Shown here piece after piece: positions 26,001 to 36,723 of a stretch of DNA of 64,000 bases. The stretch covers positions 8,610,030-8,674,029 of the forward strand of contig CAIIXF020000009.1 of the NCBI GenBank assembly GCA_903813345.2, read 5' to 3'. Source of the stretch: Owenia fusiformis. Its lineage: Eukaryota > Annelida > Polychaeta > Sabellida > Oweniidae. A model generated the notes under the pieces. It saw only the letters and a list, made by a program, of their open reading frames with translations. It was not told where the DNA came from and did not search any database. Position 1 is the first letter of the stretch; each line of letters opens with the position of its first letter. The position numbers were made by a program, and so were the translations under genes.

Positions 26001-29000
26001 CCGGGTTCTCACTAGGCTTTTAGACTCTGGAGATTCTCAGGAGTCTAATGTCTTTAGACCTTCTTGCTCCAGAGTCTAATAGCTTTTCCAGAGTCTAAAG
26101 TGTTTTTTCTGGAGTCTAATTTTACATTTTTGTCACATTATTTGTGGTTAAACTCTTAAAAATACATAAAAGTAGATACAAACAAGGAATAGTAAGTCAG
26201 AATCTTTTAGAAATGTATATTATAGGAATATAATCTTAAGTACATGTAGTATACTAAAGTATACTAATAGGATATCTCTAATCTCACTTGGGGTGGAGTA
26301 GTCATGATTTGCGAAAAAATCCGGGGTCTAAAAATTTCCTCAGTGAGAATGCTGTGCTTTCTATGTCGATGGGTCAAACAAACCTTTCTTGACAATTAAT
26401 ACCATCATTACAGTAAAACATTATTCCTGTTTTATCAATTAAACCACTACTTCAGTGTTAATTCAATCATGCACAGCTTGTTGTTAAAGACATTTCATGC
26501 TTTGTTCCAATACTTGACCATAGTAATCAAGATATAAAAAAGCAATGTTCTGTGATTCAATCAATGTTCAACATCACAAAAAACATAATTGAATCAAAAT
26601 ATAAAAAAAACTCATTAAAAATCACTAAACCCCGCTAATACATGTAATAAAAGGTGAAATTGATTTGTCAAAATGAAAATTTCCCTTTTAAAATTGCATC
26701 CAAATCTCAATCTTTTTGTTATAAATAAAGAAATGGAAGTTTACAGGGCATGTAATAAATGCATATAGATGAAGTTATCATCAATAAATGTTGTGGCTGT
26801 ATTTTTAAAAATGAGTGATTAGGTAACAATCAAAATAGTGAAGAGAGTTGAAGTAAGTTATCTCAAGCTATCTAAGAATTACCCCCCCCCCCTCCCCTCT
26901 GTTCACTGTATAATAAGCTACAGCATAGATTTCATAATGATACTGTCATCTCTTAGTATTTATAACAGCACCTCCACTGCTTGATTTACAGCAAAAAGAT
27001 TGACTTTTACAAGCTGGTGACATTTATAATAGATCTCACACCGTAGAAACACATCCGGTTAAGAAAAATTATAAAATACCTAACAGATTTCCCCATGCCG
27101 TGCACCCATTTATTTTTAAACTTTCTCACGAAAAAAAAAAGAATCTTGCAGATTTGATGAATTCTTCAGAAGAATCAGCTGCTTCAACCCCTCCCCTTCA
27201 TTCATTTTTTCCAATAACAAGACAAGAAAGGAGCTTTTGATTTGATAAAATTGAAATAAAAATTGCTACTAGGAGTCTTATTTGGAGGAAAATTATGCAA
27301 CGAATTGGAATTATTGAGAAATATGTCATCAGATCGAAGATAAAACGTGTATGTCTTTAATGATTAAATATGTACACTGTAGATCTTTTAACATTTTCAA
27401 AGCTATATATAGAGAATGTCATGTATCTTACATGAACATGTCGAAAAATAGTTAAGTGCTCATCCATTTGATTATGTATTGTACACTGTAAATATTATGT
27501 AGTACTATATATTTTGTCGTTCATTTTTTAAAAAAAACATGTGTAATGTAACTTATGTTTTATTTTGTTCTCATTTTAGATGTCATCAAAATTGTGTATT
27601 CTGATGGTGGTGGCTGTTGCCATTTGTGTGGTTGTTGGACAACCAAAGGAATGTGAAAGGGGAGTGAAGCTGTACAATGCATGTGACACAATTCATAATA
27701 ATGATAAATTTAAGGGTGATAAAATATACAGAGCAAAATTCATTAAAAAAATCTGTGATGAAAAAGAAAAGCCCTATATTTTGTACCAATTGTATGAGAA
27801 GTTTTGTGGAATATCCAACGAAATTGAAAACGAATAAATTTAAGATTTATTCACTTTAATTCAGCTTTATGTTGCTTTGTTCTCCATAATTATTCAAAAA
27901 TGAGTCCACGTGAGTCATGGAAAGTGTTTAATAAAATAGAGGAGTTTCTAAATAGCTTTGAAATCTAACTGATTCTCTTTTTTCATGAGATTTTTAAGAG
28001 ATTTGAACTTTTTACCTCTAATGACTTACTTTTCTTCATTTTTGATAGCATATTTGAATTCAGTATGTCATTAGAGTTTCAGACAGATTCAACCAACACC
28101 TTTTGATAAATCATGAAATTAAGTGACTTTTGCAAGTTTCTAGCATTGAAGTGAATGGAGGTCTGGCCCAAGAAAAGACAAACTAAGAAAACGGCAACTC
28201 CACGGAGTAGCAAATCCCATCAAACACCATAACATATATGAATCTGTATCTCTCACAAAAAAATGAACATTGGAAACCTTAGAGATATATCAGAATTACT
28301 ACCAATTTTAAAAGCATTTGGGTTTTATTTACTCATTTATGAGTTTTAAAGGCACAAATAATAAAGACAATTTCAATGAATTTTCTGAAGTACAAATCAG
28401 GAAAACAATACCAAAACAGATCAGAAAATTATTGCGAAATTCCTTTTAAGGTGGTGGCCATTTTGAATTTTACGAGGCCCAAATGACAAAATGAATACCA
28501 TATTTGCAATCTTCCAGAGGGACGGACTGACTAACGGACGGAGGGCTTCACTATATCCCTACTGAACTTCTTTCTTTGGGATAACAATGGTGACATCTAT
28601 TATGTCAGCCTTATTCAGCTATTTAGAAACTATACAATTGGAAGATGAGAGAATTTTTCATGAAGATGTTAGATGATTTGAAAAACTGCACAGAAAAAAT
28701 TACTGTTGCCATTGCTAAACAAAAATAACTATGTTGTTTATGAATGATATGTGGCTTTGGTATGAATTGAAATGTAAATAATTACACTCATCACATTCAT
28801 AGTACATCGGGGACACATTCTATTGTTTTTAATTGACAGCCACCCATATAGCTTTTCTAAAATGTGAGGTTACCAAAGAAGATTTTTAACAAAAATGAGG
28901 TGATTAACCCCACATTGTTGAAAAACTAGAGCTTTGGGTTTATATTTGTGACAATATCTAATGTTACCTGATGCTTTGAGAATGTGATGAGCCTATTGGC

Positions 29001-30657
29001 AGATGAGGAAGTATCAAGAATACAACATGTACGTTCACTGACACCAACAAATAAGCCCACAGTGAACAGAATCGCACCCTTGAACAGAATACACTTTTCA
29101 GGATGGAAAATTCAAAATGGCCACCTTTACATTTACCAAGACTGCCTAAACACTAATCAGTTCTAAACTTTCCATAGAAACATCTCTAAAATTTTAGGAT
29201 GAATCCATGAAACCTGTAAACAACCCTCAAGAGACATGTTTTAAGGTATTACTTCACAGTGTATCAGCTTTTTTCTACAATTCAGATTTTCCTGAAAAAA
29301 ATCCTGGTACAAGATATATTGATGTATTACAAAATATGTGAAAATTGGAAAGATTGACCATTTAGTTATTTCTAAAAAAAAACATTTTAATTTAACATTG
29401 CTCTCAATGGGAAATTCTTTTTTTTTAAACAAGCCATCATATACACGATTTTAGGACGAAAAATCCAAAATGGCCGCCTTAACATTTACCAAGATTACCG
29501 AAAAATTAATCAGTTCTAAACTTTTATAGGTAGAAACATCCCTGAGAATTTCAAATGAATCCCTCAAAAGGTTTGGCTGGAACCCTGTAGACAAGCCTTG
29601 ACAGACAAGATTTTAGGTGATTGACCTTTTAGTTATTTCTAAAAAAATATTTTAATTTAACGTTGCTCTCAATGGGAAACATTGTTTAACCATTCGGTAT
29701 AGTAAAGAGCATAGGATGTCGACATGGCAGTAAATATTGAAAATATTGTCCGAAATTTTCGAAATTCCCTCTTACCGGAAACAAATCCATTTTACACTGA
29801 AGTGACGTAACGAAAAACCAAGTTCGTGCTATTACGGAAGAGTTCGGGAAATTCCGTTATAACCGCCATCTTAATCGAACTTCGACCAAAAGAGCCATAA
29901 GAAACAAAAAGACCTCGTTCTGCCAACTAACCCAGACAATCGGTGGTTCCAATATATTAGAAGTAACATTTTGAGTTCTAGAATGCATTGAGGTAGGTTT
30001 CTTAAGTGGAAGGGGCGTAGATAATTCTCCCAAGTTGTAATCGTACAGGCAAATGTATGGGCTCAGTACAGGACATGGGCTCTATCAGTAGAGCCCATGG
30101 TACAGGACCATAGTCCGGGAACAGGATAAGATTTTATAACCTCAGAATACTGCCTTCAGTGTCGTGTTTGGCTGAGTTCCACAATGTAACCTTGCAGGAT
30201 GGATGATATAGAACAAACTGCTAAGTAGACACACGGTAACATTTCATTATTTCGTTATTTTCACCATATGAACTTATACCATGGGCTTTCAACTCTAGTT
30301 CAGATTCTACCCAGAGGGCACCATTGGTGAGGACGCACAAAGAAACCCAAAGAAGACCAAAAAGAAACTGAAAGAACTTTCTACATACCTATACTCGCCT
30401 ACAAAAGTATAATTGTAGATCTGGAGTAGAAATTCAATTTCAGACGTAAAATATCATTTCCGTAAAATTGACCACTCAATAAATCCTTGGGAAAACGCCA
30501 TTAGTAATATACATACCATATTAACTCCAGCTACAGAACCCGTCACATCTCCTATACCCACTCCGACTAGGTAGTTTGTATCTTGTGTCGCAGTTACCAG
30601 AATATAGGTGGAAATTAAAAGGAAATATTTAAACATCCAAATTTTTTCTTCCGCCAT
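11011..30657 (-). CDS. ASAH2: Neutral (non-lysosomal) ceramidase, complete, 16 exons
   Basis: Hydrolyses the N-acyl bond of ceramide to sphingosine and fatty acid; family members are secreted or type II membrane enzymes. Exons (minus strand): 30517-30657, 20480-20629, 19878-20057, 18625-18830, 18127-18247, 17183-17305, 16686-16772, 16082-16271, 15784-15899, 15062-15156, 14495-14633, 14223-14318, 13859-14002, 12476-12529, 11852-11937, 11011-11278. They join in frame to 731 residues. Start ATG 30657 (CAAGATGGCGG context) precedes a hydrophobic signal segment FKYFLLISTYILV. Zinc-site motif SGTHTHSGPAGF is near residue 120 and WFPVHATSMNNTN near 229. The catalytic-serine motif NEGDVSPN places Ser at about 282. 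VPGEFTTMSGRR has Glu at about 468, and NVYSSYIATYEEY follows. A C-terminal Ig-like region ends near EFEI, with about 30 extra residues. There is no Ser/Thr-rich mucin box. Length is close to the family norm. Confidence 0.95.
14045..14190. repeat. Minisatellite, TACTAGGTATGCCCATG units
   Basis: About nine degenerate copies of a 15-17-bp unit (TACCCATGTACTAGGTATGCC). It lies within a short ceramidase intron. Confidence 0.8.
15421..15545 (+). mobile_element. tRNA-derived SINE-like element
   Basis: A box-A-like AGCACAGTTGGTAGGGT is followed about 60 bp later by a box-B-like GGTTCGATTCC. These are the internal RNA polymerase III promoter blocks of tRNA-derived SINEs. It lies in a ceramidase intron, antisense to the gene. 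Confidence 0.55.
17646..18057. mobile_element. PIF/Harbinger-type MITE, copy 1 (TAA duplication)
   Basis: The ends are GGCCATAAGAAGTAGATTCT and, on the right as reverse complement, GGCCATAGGAAGTAGATTAT. TAA flanks both sides (17643-17645 and 18058-18060). A GGCC start with a 3-bp TWA duplication is the Harbinger pattern. A shorter relative is at 52302-52621. It lies in the intron between ceramidase exons 5 and 6. Confidence 0.8.
18900..19790. mobile_element. Foldback element filling ceramidase intron 3
   Basis: Imperfect long inverted repeat centred near 19385. TTTCCGAACCTTGTTGGAAC, TATACAAAGGAATTTTTGGT and TTTCTCTTAAACCAATCATT on the left are matched in reverse by AATGAGGTTCGGAAAG, ACCAAAATTTCCTTTGTA and TGACTGGTTTAAGAGAAA on the right. 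It accounts for most of the intron. Confidence 0.65.
21780..22450. repeat. Dispersed repeat family, copy 1
   Basis: AATATTCACCTCCC-like and CTCCCGGGAAT blocks, GACAAACAA, and a downstream TTTGTTTCATACCAAGATCAG block are shared with 52015-52870. In that copy a Harbinger-type MITE is nested. It lies in ceramidase intron 1. Confidence 0.55.
22668..23165. repeat. Dispersed repeat R1, copy without insertion
   Basis: It starts TTTCCATATAGCTTTTGAAA and ends near TTCTGCTATTTAGAAACTAT. It is the same family as 27945-28180 (partial) and 36893-38180, the last being split by an 849-bp palindrome. Confidence 0.75.
23299..23434. repeat. Perfect 58-bp inverted repeat, 20-nt loop
   Basis: The arms 23299-23356 and 23377-23434 are exact reverse complements (ATTCCATTCCAACACAAGTA on the left, TACTTGTGTTGGAATGGAAT on the right). 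It could fold as a long hairpin in ceramidase pre-mRNA on either strand. It may be a MITE remnant or a recent inverted duplication. Confidence 0.95.
24003..24044 (+). promoter_or_regulatory. Promoter of four-cysteine peptide gene 1
   Basis: Palindrome GCCATATGGTAC at 24002 is followed 34 bp later by TATATATA (24037-24044). The same arrangement at nearly the same spacing precedes the paralogous gene at 25801-25840, which supports real promoter function. Confidence 0.65.
24070..24155 (+). other. Non-coding first exon of peptide gene 1
   Basis: The start is estimated about 30 bp after the TATA box. It ends CATTCAAG|GTAATT, and the intron 24156-24911 ends TAATTTCAG directly before the coding ATG. 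The spliced 5' UTR is inferred. Confidence 0.6.
24912..25145 (+). CDS. Small secreted four-cysteine peptide, paralog 1
   Basis: 77 residues. The signal peptide MSSKLCLFMMLAVIVCLVAG is followed by a mature part starting QYNDASC, with cysteines spaced C-x9-C-x23-C-x13-C and an acidic middle. The ATG directly follows a 3' splice site (AATTTCAG), so the whole protein lies in one exon. It is nested on the opposite strand in ceramidase intron 1, and is a tandem paralog of the peptide at 27580 (shared MSSKLC start, GxxLYNxCD and YxxKFIxKxC blocks). AATAAA follows at 25155. I recognise no known family. Two disulfides and extracellular action are likely; the function is unknown. Confidence 0.8.
   Translation: MSSKLCLFMMLAVIVCLVAGQYNDASCQEGIDLYNDCDKIQNDPELSNDEDYKQKFISKACESTLYFELYRDHFCNE
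25155..25160 (+). terminator. Polyadenylation signal, peptide gene 1
   Basis: AATAAA ten bases after the stop codon; a second one lies near 25248. Confidence 0.45.
25801..25840 (+). promoter_or_regulatory. Promoter of four-cysteine peptide gene 2
   Basis: CCATATGGTACATA at 25801 and TATAAAT at 25834-25840 are spaced 33 bp apart, matching gene 1. Confidence 0.65.
25865..25943 (+). other. Non-coding first exon of peptide gene 2
   Basis: The start is estimated from the TATA box. It ends ATATCCAAG|GTAAAA. The intron 25944-27579 ends TCTCATTTTAG directly before the coding ATG, the same design as gene 1. Confidence 0.55.
27580..27837 (+). CDS. Small secreted four-cysteine peptide, paralog 2
   Basis: 85 residues. 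The signal peptide MSSKLCILMVVAVAICVVVG is followed by a mature part QPKECERGVKLYNACD. Cysteines are spaced C-x9-C-x23-C-x16-C, differing from paralog 1 only in the last interval. The product is more basic than paralog 1 in the middle (KFKGDKIYRAKFIKKIC) but has an acidic tail NEIENE. It starts at a splice junction, like its neighbour. The stop codon overlaps an AATAAA. The strong protein similarity, despite non-alignable introns, suggests selection on the protein. Function unknown. Confidence 0.8.
   Translation: MSSKLCILMVVAVAICVVVGQPKECERGVKLYNACDTIHNNDKFKGDKIYRAKFIKKICDEKEKPYILYQLYEKFCGISNEIENE
27945..28180. repeat. Dispersed repeat R1, partial copy
   Basis: AGCTTTGAAATCT, CCTCTAATGACTTACTTT and ATAAATCATGAAATTAAG match the R1 copies at 22668 and 36893. 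Confidence 0.6.
28500..28620. repeat. GACGGACGG...ATATCCC...GGGATAA repeat fragment
   Basis: GACGGACTGACTAACGGACGG, then CACTATATCCCTACTGAACT and GGGATAAC. A relative at 45765-45850 ends the GGCGGCCATTTT array. Such blocks are common in bivalve introns. Confidence 0.5.
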
Positions 30658-30682
30658 CTTGAGATCATGTGATCGTTGAGCT

Positions 30683-30692
30683 GTCACGTGAT
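30683..30692. promoter_or_regulatory. Palindromic E-box near the ceramidase start
   Basis: GTCACGTGAT lies 26 bp upstream of the ATG, and GATCATGTGATC (30662-30673) adjoins it. GTCACGTGAC-type boxes bind bHLH-zip factors (USF, MITF/TFEB). The role here is inferred. Confidence 0.4.
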
Positions 30693-30719
30693 TAATCTTG
30701 CAAAAATTCCCGGGAAAAT

Positions 30720-31200
30720 TTTAAAACAATACCTTGTCTTTCGGTGCTCCGGACTTGGTCCCTATTTGGTGACATGCAGGCCCTGAACATTTTATTTTCT
30801 GGTACAAAATAAAGTATGAAGGTACAGGGCCGTCAGATGGGGGGGGGGTGCGATGGGTGCGACCGCACCCCCCTTTGTCACCCCACAAAAAAAATTGAAA
30901 AAAATGTGTTTTTTTTGAAAAATATTTTTTTTGTAATTTTTTTTTCATTGACTCATACACTTTGAAAGTGCCCAGAAAGCACCAAAAAGCGTCGTAAAAT
31001 TGTAAAATTTTCTAGGGGGAGTGGGCCACCCCTCACACCCTAAACAAAACAATGGAAAGTTCTTATTGACTCATATCGCACAGGCGTACCAGATGGTTGC
31101 AAATTCGCTCCAAATACAACCAAATTTCAAAATTTTCCTGGGGGGAGAACCCCCAGACCCCCTAGGCCCTGAATGCTCAGTTTTTTATTCACTCAACTCT
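30720..31200. repeat. Low-complexity and GGGCCACCCCT dispersed repeat
   Basis: Runs of G, A and T surround CACTTTGAAAGTGCCCAGAA...GGGGGAGTGGGCCACCCC. The GAAAGTGCCCAGAAAGCACC block recurs at 32735, on the far side of the CCAACGTTGG arrays. Confidence 0.6.
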
Positions 31201-31221
31201 TATTCCCGTGGTGGTGGCGTA

Positions 31222-31990
31222 CTACCCAGATAGCACAAAGACGTCGGGCCGACGTCGCTATTGGTGGCCATTGGTTGGCATGGTCGCAGTTGGCAAATTG
31301 TAGTTGGGCCAACGTTGGCCCGTCGTTGGCTGCCGCTAATACCATGGATCAAAATTGCAGTTGGCAAATTGTAGTTGGGCCAACGTTGGCCCGTCGTTGG
31401 CTGCCGCTAATAACAGGATCAAAATTGCAGTTGGCAAATTGTAGTTGGGCCAACGTTGGCCCGTTGTTGGCTGCCGCTAATACCATGGATCAAAATTGCA
31501 GTTGGCACAGTGTAGTTGGGCCAACGTTGGCCCGTCGTTGGCTGCCGCTAATAACAGGATCAAAATTGCAGTTGGCAAATTGTAGTTGGGCCAACGTTGG
31601 CCCGTCGTTGGCTGCCGCTAATACCATGGATCAAAATTGCAGTTGGCAAATTGTAGTTGGGCCAACGTTGGCCCGCCGTTGGCTGCCGCTAATACCATGG
31701 ATCAAAATTGCAGTTGGCAAATTGTAGTTGGGCCAACGTTGGCCCGTTGTTGGCTGCCGCTAATACCAGGGAGCCACCTATCGATAAATCAGTGCAAAAT
31801 TGCAGTTGGCAAATTGTAGTTGGGCCAACGTTGGCCCGTCTTTGGCTGCCACTAATACCAGGAAGCCACCTATCGATAAATCAGTGCAAAAATGCAGTTG
31901 GCAAATTGTAGTTGGGCCAACGTTGGGCCGTCGTTGGCTGCCGCTAACACCAGGAAGCCACTTATCCATAAATCAGTGCAAATGCTTTGC
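31222..31990. repeat. CCAACGTTGG minisatellite, about 70-bp unit
   Basis: Opens CCCAGATAGCACAAAGACGTC. It then has about nine units with TTGTAGTTGGGCCAACGTTGG followed by CCCGTCGTTGGCTGCCGCTA. Spacers alternate between TACCATGGATCAAAATTGCAG, TAACAGGATC and, at the end, a longer CCTATCGATAAATCAGTGCA form. The repeats create open frames in several phases that are not genes. Confidence 0.9.
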
Positions 31991-32236
31991 TTAAAAATAG
32001 AAGAAAAACATACCAGCAGTCATTAAAAAAATTAAGGTAAATTTTATGAAATATTTTCTTTCAAAATTATCTGATAATGTTGTTTACCTCAGAAATATGG
32101 ATTTTCGCCTTGTAATACAGTTGAAACCACTTATAAGGCTACCAAATATATTTAGTATGGAAAAACAAGCCACCATATTTTATTGATGTAGAACGGATAT
32201 TATTTGTGAACACATTTACGGTTGGAGCATCGTATG

Positions 32237-32715
32237 CCCAGATATCACAAAGACGTCGGGCCAACGTCACTACTGGTGCCTATTGGGTGGCATGATCGCA
32301 GTTGGCCCATTGTTGGCGGCCCTTTGTGGGCTGCCGCTAATACCAAGGAGCCAACAATGGCTGTACAAAAAAGTAAATTGTGTCAATGGTGGGCCAACGA
32401 TGGGCCAACGTTGGTTCTTTGGTGGCTGCCAACGTTGGACCAACGTTGGCTGGCTGGACATGCCAACGTTGGGCCAACGATGGACCAACATTGGGCCAAC
32501 GTTGGTTCTTTGGTGGCTGCCAACGTTGGACCAACGTTGGCAGGCTGGACACGCCAATGTTGGGCCAACGATGGGCCAACGTTGGTTCTTTGGTGGCTGC
32601 CAACGTTGGGCCAACGTTGGCTGGCTGGACACGCCAACGTTGGGCCAACGTTGGCAGCCACTGTTGGCCCACTGGCTGGCATGCTGTTGGCCCAACGTTG
32701 TTGTGCTATCTGGGT
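32237..32715. repeat. CCAACGTTGG minisatellite, about 108-bp unit, with CCCAGATAGCACA-type ends
   Basis: It starts CCAGATATCACAAAGACGTC and ends GTTGTGCTATCTGGG, an inverted pair of ends. It holds about three units of GGGCCAACGTTGG + TTCTTTGGTGGCTGCC + GGACCAACGTTGG + CTGGCTGGACA. Probably the second of two related elements, or one element with an expanded interior. Confidence 0.85.
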
Positions 32716-32999
32716 ACTTAGAAACTTACACATTGAAAGTGCCCAGAAAGCACCAAATAGCATCTCAAAACTGTAAAATTTTCTAGGGGGAGTGGACCAC
32801 TCCTCATACCCCCCACAAAACAATTGGAACGTTTGGAAGTTGCATTTGTTAATTCCAAACCAATATAGGGAGTAACTGACCCCCCCCCCCCCCCTCTGTC
32901 TTACGCGATTTGATTACGCGGCAAAAAAATGACAATTTTATATTCTCTTTAGTAAGCTAAAAACCGCACCCCCCTTGGAGAAAAGTGTCTTACGGGCCT

Positions 33000-35415
33000 G
33001 AGGTATGTGTGTATTTCCTTGCTTCACCAGATCAGGAAAGCACCATCATTATTTTAGTGAAACTGGTGTTAGAGGACAATGATCATGATGATAATACGGG
33101 GATTCCAGAAACAGTGGAGAGATTTGGAAAATTGAAAAGGCTGCCATGATTTTCATAAAATCACGTACCCAAAAATTGTGTAGGGCCTCATAATAGGTCC
33201 TTTTTAGGCCAAAATAAAAAATGGGGCGTTAAATTTTCAAAATATGGGCCCAATTTTTGGTTTTAGGGGCTCAACATTTTTTCCGATGGCTCAAAATTTG
33301 CCCCCCCCCCCCTCCTATTATCTTCTGATTTAAAATTCACGATTTGAACTTCAATGACCTTCTCAAGGTCAAAAAGGTCTTTTCAACTTGCTTCAAATTG
33401 ACATATTTTTCAAAATCATCTACGAATTCTCAGAAGTTCAAATCAGACTTTAGATATGCAATTGAGATTTAACCTTCAATGACTTTCTCAAGGTCAAAAA
33501 AGTGGTGACATATTGTCATGGTCTCCATTTTTGTGACGGTGGTTGGTGGTGTAACACATCCCCTCAACTCGTGCATTGTGGTAGCATGAGTAGCATGTCT
33601 TTACAATGAGTCTTATAAGAAATCAACTTTTATGTCGAAAGAAAGATGGCGTTCTGGTGAAAACTCTACATCTTGATTTCACTGGGAATTGTCTAATGAA
33701 AGGGGGATAATATAACATGACAAAGGTTTTAAATAAATAAACGTACGTATTTACAGGTGTATATTTCGATGATAGAAAACATAACAAAAATAACAGTAAC
33801 AATTAGTTCTGGATAGTCAAACTGTGTTCTGGGAGAAGTTTCTGTATACAAAGTGACTAATGACACAGACTAGAATGTCCAACACGAGCTATAACAAGTG
33901 AAAAAAAAATCATCTACAAGTTCTCAGAAATTCAAATCTGACATAAGATTAAACTCATGATATTGTGAGCAACTAGGTGGTGACATTTTGTGACTGTTCA
34001 CGCCTTGTCCGATCTGATATGGTCTGTCAATGGTACCTGACCAACTGATCATGAGTTCTGCTGTCAAACAATTGTCACACAATTTGTATCAATTATCTTC
34101 CAAATGTTGTAGGGGTCACTAGATGGAACATGGTTGGGTGCAATTGAAATTACATTGTCATTGGCTTTACAATCGCATAAAACATAACAAAGAGGGTGTT
34201 GAACAGTCCATTTCATGCTAATATGAAAACATGCCATTCTGCTCAATTGTTCATCAAAATGGCCAGTCACCAACAGAAAACAACCAAAATAGCTTCGGCC
34301 AGCACCTGGGGGCCAGTAACTCAGTAATGAGTAAAGTTTAATCACACATTTATCTACCCTATTCACCCATGGCTAACGACAGCTTATCTCAAGTTTCTTC
34401 ACAAACTGGCACACAGTCGAGATGTCAGGGGAGGCAATTTATGTGCAGTCGCACGAACAACCTAAACATATGTTAGTATCCTAAAAATCATAGATGATGT
34501 GAATCACATTCCGCTAAATGAATATACTATCAAGAATAAGCTTATTGGAGTATCACAGATTCATCCAACACGAACATATTTGAAAAACTTACGTAGAAAT
34601 GGACTTCTTCAGTTACTGTGGCTGAAATTTTGAAAATTTAGAGAGACGTCTCAAAAGTTGGTCATATATGTACGTATATCTCATTTGTCTCTGTTCACAG
34701 ATGGCGCTTATTGGTGGATTTTCAGCCTCTTTGATTTCTTCTTTCATGAAAATGGTCCATATTACCCAAAATTTTAGTATTGTTCCAGGCTATGAGTTTG
34801 TCACATTCTCATCCATGTTCAGTCACTGCTGATTGGCCTGTGGAGTCTCTGCGATGTTTTGTGACTGTACCTACAACTTCAATATGAACATTTCTGGACG
34901 GATGAACATTCATTTTCATAATAATAAGCTTGGTCGATGAACTTATTCGTTTTGAAATATCGTGCGGTTTTTACAAGACAGTGTTGTTTTATCCCTACCT
35001 GTGAATGACATCTACATCAATAATCTGCAAAAAGCTATAATAAGCCCATAAAGAGGTAATATAAGCTGCATTTTTGAACTGCCCACGGAGCAATTTGCTC
35101 GCACAGCACTTAATGAGCCTTCCCCGCAAGTATCACGAAAAAGATCAATGTACATCGCACGTTTACAACAAAAACGGCTCATCCAAGCACTACTACACTC
35201 GTATTCCTTTGAATTAGCAAGAGTCGAGAGACTGGGACTATAAATAAGGCAAATTTCTTAGATACCTCTCGAAATGTGACTGTGAATATTCATAGGCTTC
35301 AGAGGTGTAGATTGGTCTTTGAAATGGCTGGGCAAAAGTATAATATTCGAACCTTTACATTAAATCATTTTACAATATACCATGTACATACCAATAACGG
35401 GTAAGATGCTACATA
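33000..35415. other. Intergenic repeats, no gene recognised
   Basis: Holds an inverted copy of the 8816-9090 repeat (33340-33560), C-runs at 33300, and unique AT-rich DNA. A 100-codon minus-strand frame at 34064-34366 shows no splice sites or family resemblance. Confidence 0.5.
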
Positions 35416-36283
35416 CACTCCCCTCCATAAGTTTGGCAACCTTTTTCCCCCATTGAACTACGTGTTAAAGCCTCTTCACGTTTGAATTTTTATTTACTTA
35501 ACCGGCGATGAAATAACTTATGATATTGATGGAAACGTAACTTTACTTTATTTCCAATTCCTCCAAATTTTCTCAATTTTTTTCCTCAATTACAATACGT
35601 CGAAAATTGATGATAAATTTGATGAATTTTTGAAAATCGTCATTCCCATGTTATCCAATGGGAAATGGAGGGTTCGGGGCAAATCAGAAATCAGGATATA
35701 TTTTTAGTAAAAGATTCAGCAAAAAATATTTTTATATAGAAAATTGAATTGTCTAACTTTTTTGAACACTAAGTGTTTAGTTTATTTGATGAATATTAAA
35801 GTAGCGCTCCAAAGTCATTTTCGTTTAATTCGCCTCCTGTGTTATTTCAATGGGAGGGGTTTTTTGAAAAACAATTTTGACTTTAAAGCCCTATAACTTT
35901 GTTGAACCTGAAGATACATATCAATTTTTTGTTAAATAAAGTTAGCAAATTCAATTGCCTGCCTAACTCGTATTTTTTGCAAGGACTCGGGTGGATGGAT
36001 ATTCTGTCATATGACTTGCGGCAAACCTACCATTTCCTATTGGTTAACATGGGAATGTCGATTTTCAAAAATTCATCAAATTTATCATCAATTTTCGACC
36101 TATTGTAATTGAGGAAAAAATTTTAGAAAATTTGGAGGTATTGGAATTTAAGTCAAATTACGTTTCCATCAATAGTATAAGTATTTTCATCGCAGGTTAA
36201 GTAAATAAAAATTCAAAGGTAAAGAGGCTTTAACACGTAGTTCAATGGGGGAAAAAAGGTTGCCAAACTTATGGAGGGGAGTG
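35416..36283. mobile_element. Tc1/mariner-type foldback MITE, TA duplication
   Basis: Ends CACTCCCCTCCATAAGTTTG and its reverse complement are flanked by TA. The inverted arms exceed 200 bp (through CGTGTTAAAGCCTCTT, GATGGAAACGTAA, AATTGATGATAAATTTGATG). No transposase. Confidence 0.85.
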
Positions 36284-36723
36284 TACATCTCTTCACAAGT
36301 CGTTTTCATTTCTGACAATAATTACCCACATAAGTAAAATATTTTTACATAATTTGTACAAAACTAACTATAGCTAGAACATTTTGAAAACGTTATCTTC
36401 TTGTTCTTTCCTTGTTCATTATCACCCTGTACAGACTGTGCTATACGAAAATAAGCGGTGCGGATATCATGTGCGCAAGGTGCGAATATTAACGGTCATT
36501 TTTGAATTTGAATAGTGACATTTCATAAACTAAGGCATGCTGTCATTCATTTGTAAAGGAGACCTAATAAACGGGAAATGTTGTCTGTTGTATTCTTCAT
36601 TATTACACGGACAAACTGAAAGACAGCTTCTTGAAATCCATCTCGAACTTGATCGGTAGGATAAGTTGACATTCAGAGATCACTAAAAACTTGTAATGGG
36701 CATGAATACGGCGCACTAACCGA

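Noticed and set aside
31173-31911. Open frames of up to 184 codons with repeated ANCSWANVGP blocks
   Set aside because: They are translations of the 70-bp CCAACGTTGG minisatellite; open frames occur in several phases and there is no start context, splice site or domain.
32222-32823. Overlapping 113-184-codon frames on both strands
   Set aside because: Same cause: the 108-bp palindrome-rich array is nearly free of stops in many frames.
34064-34366. 100-codon minus-strand frame with Cys-rich stretch
   Set aside because: No flanking splice sites, promoter or family resemblance; isolated in repeat-rich intergenic DNA.
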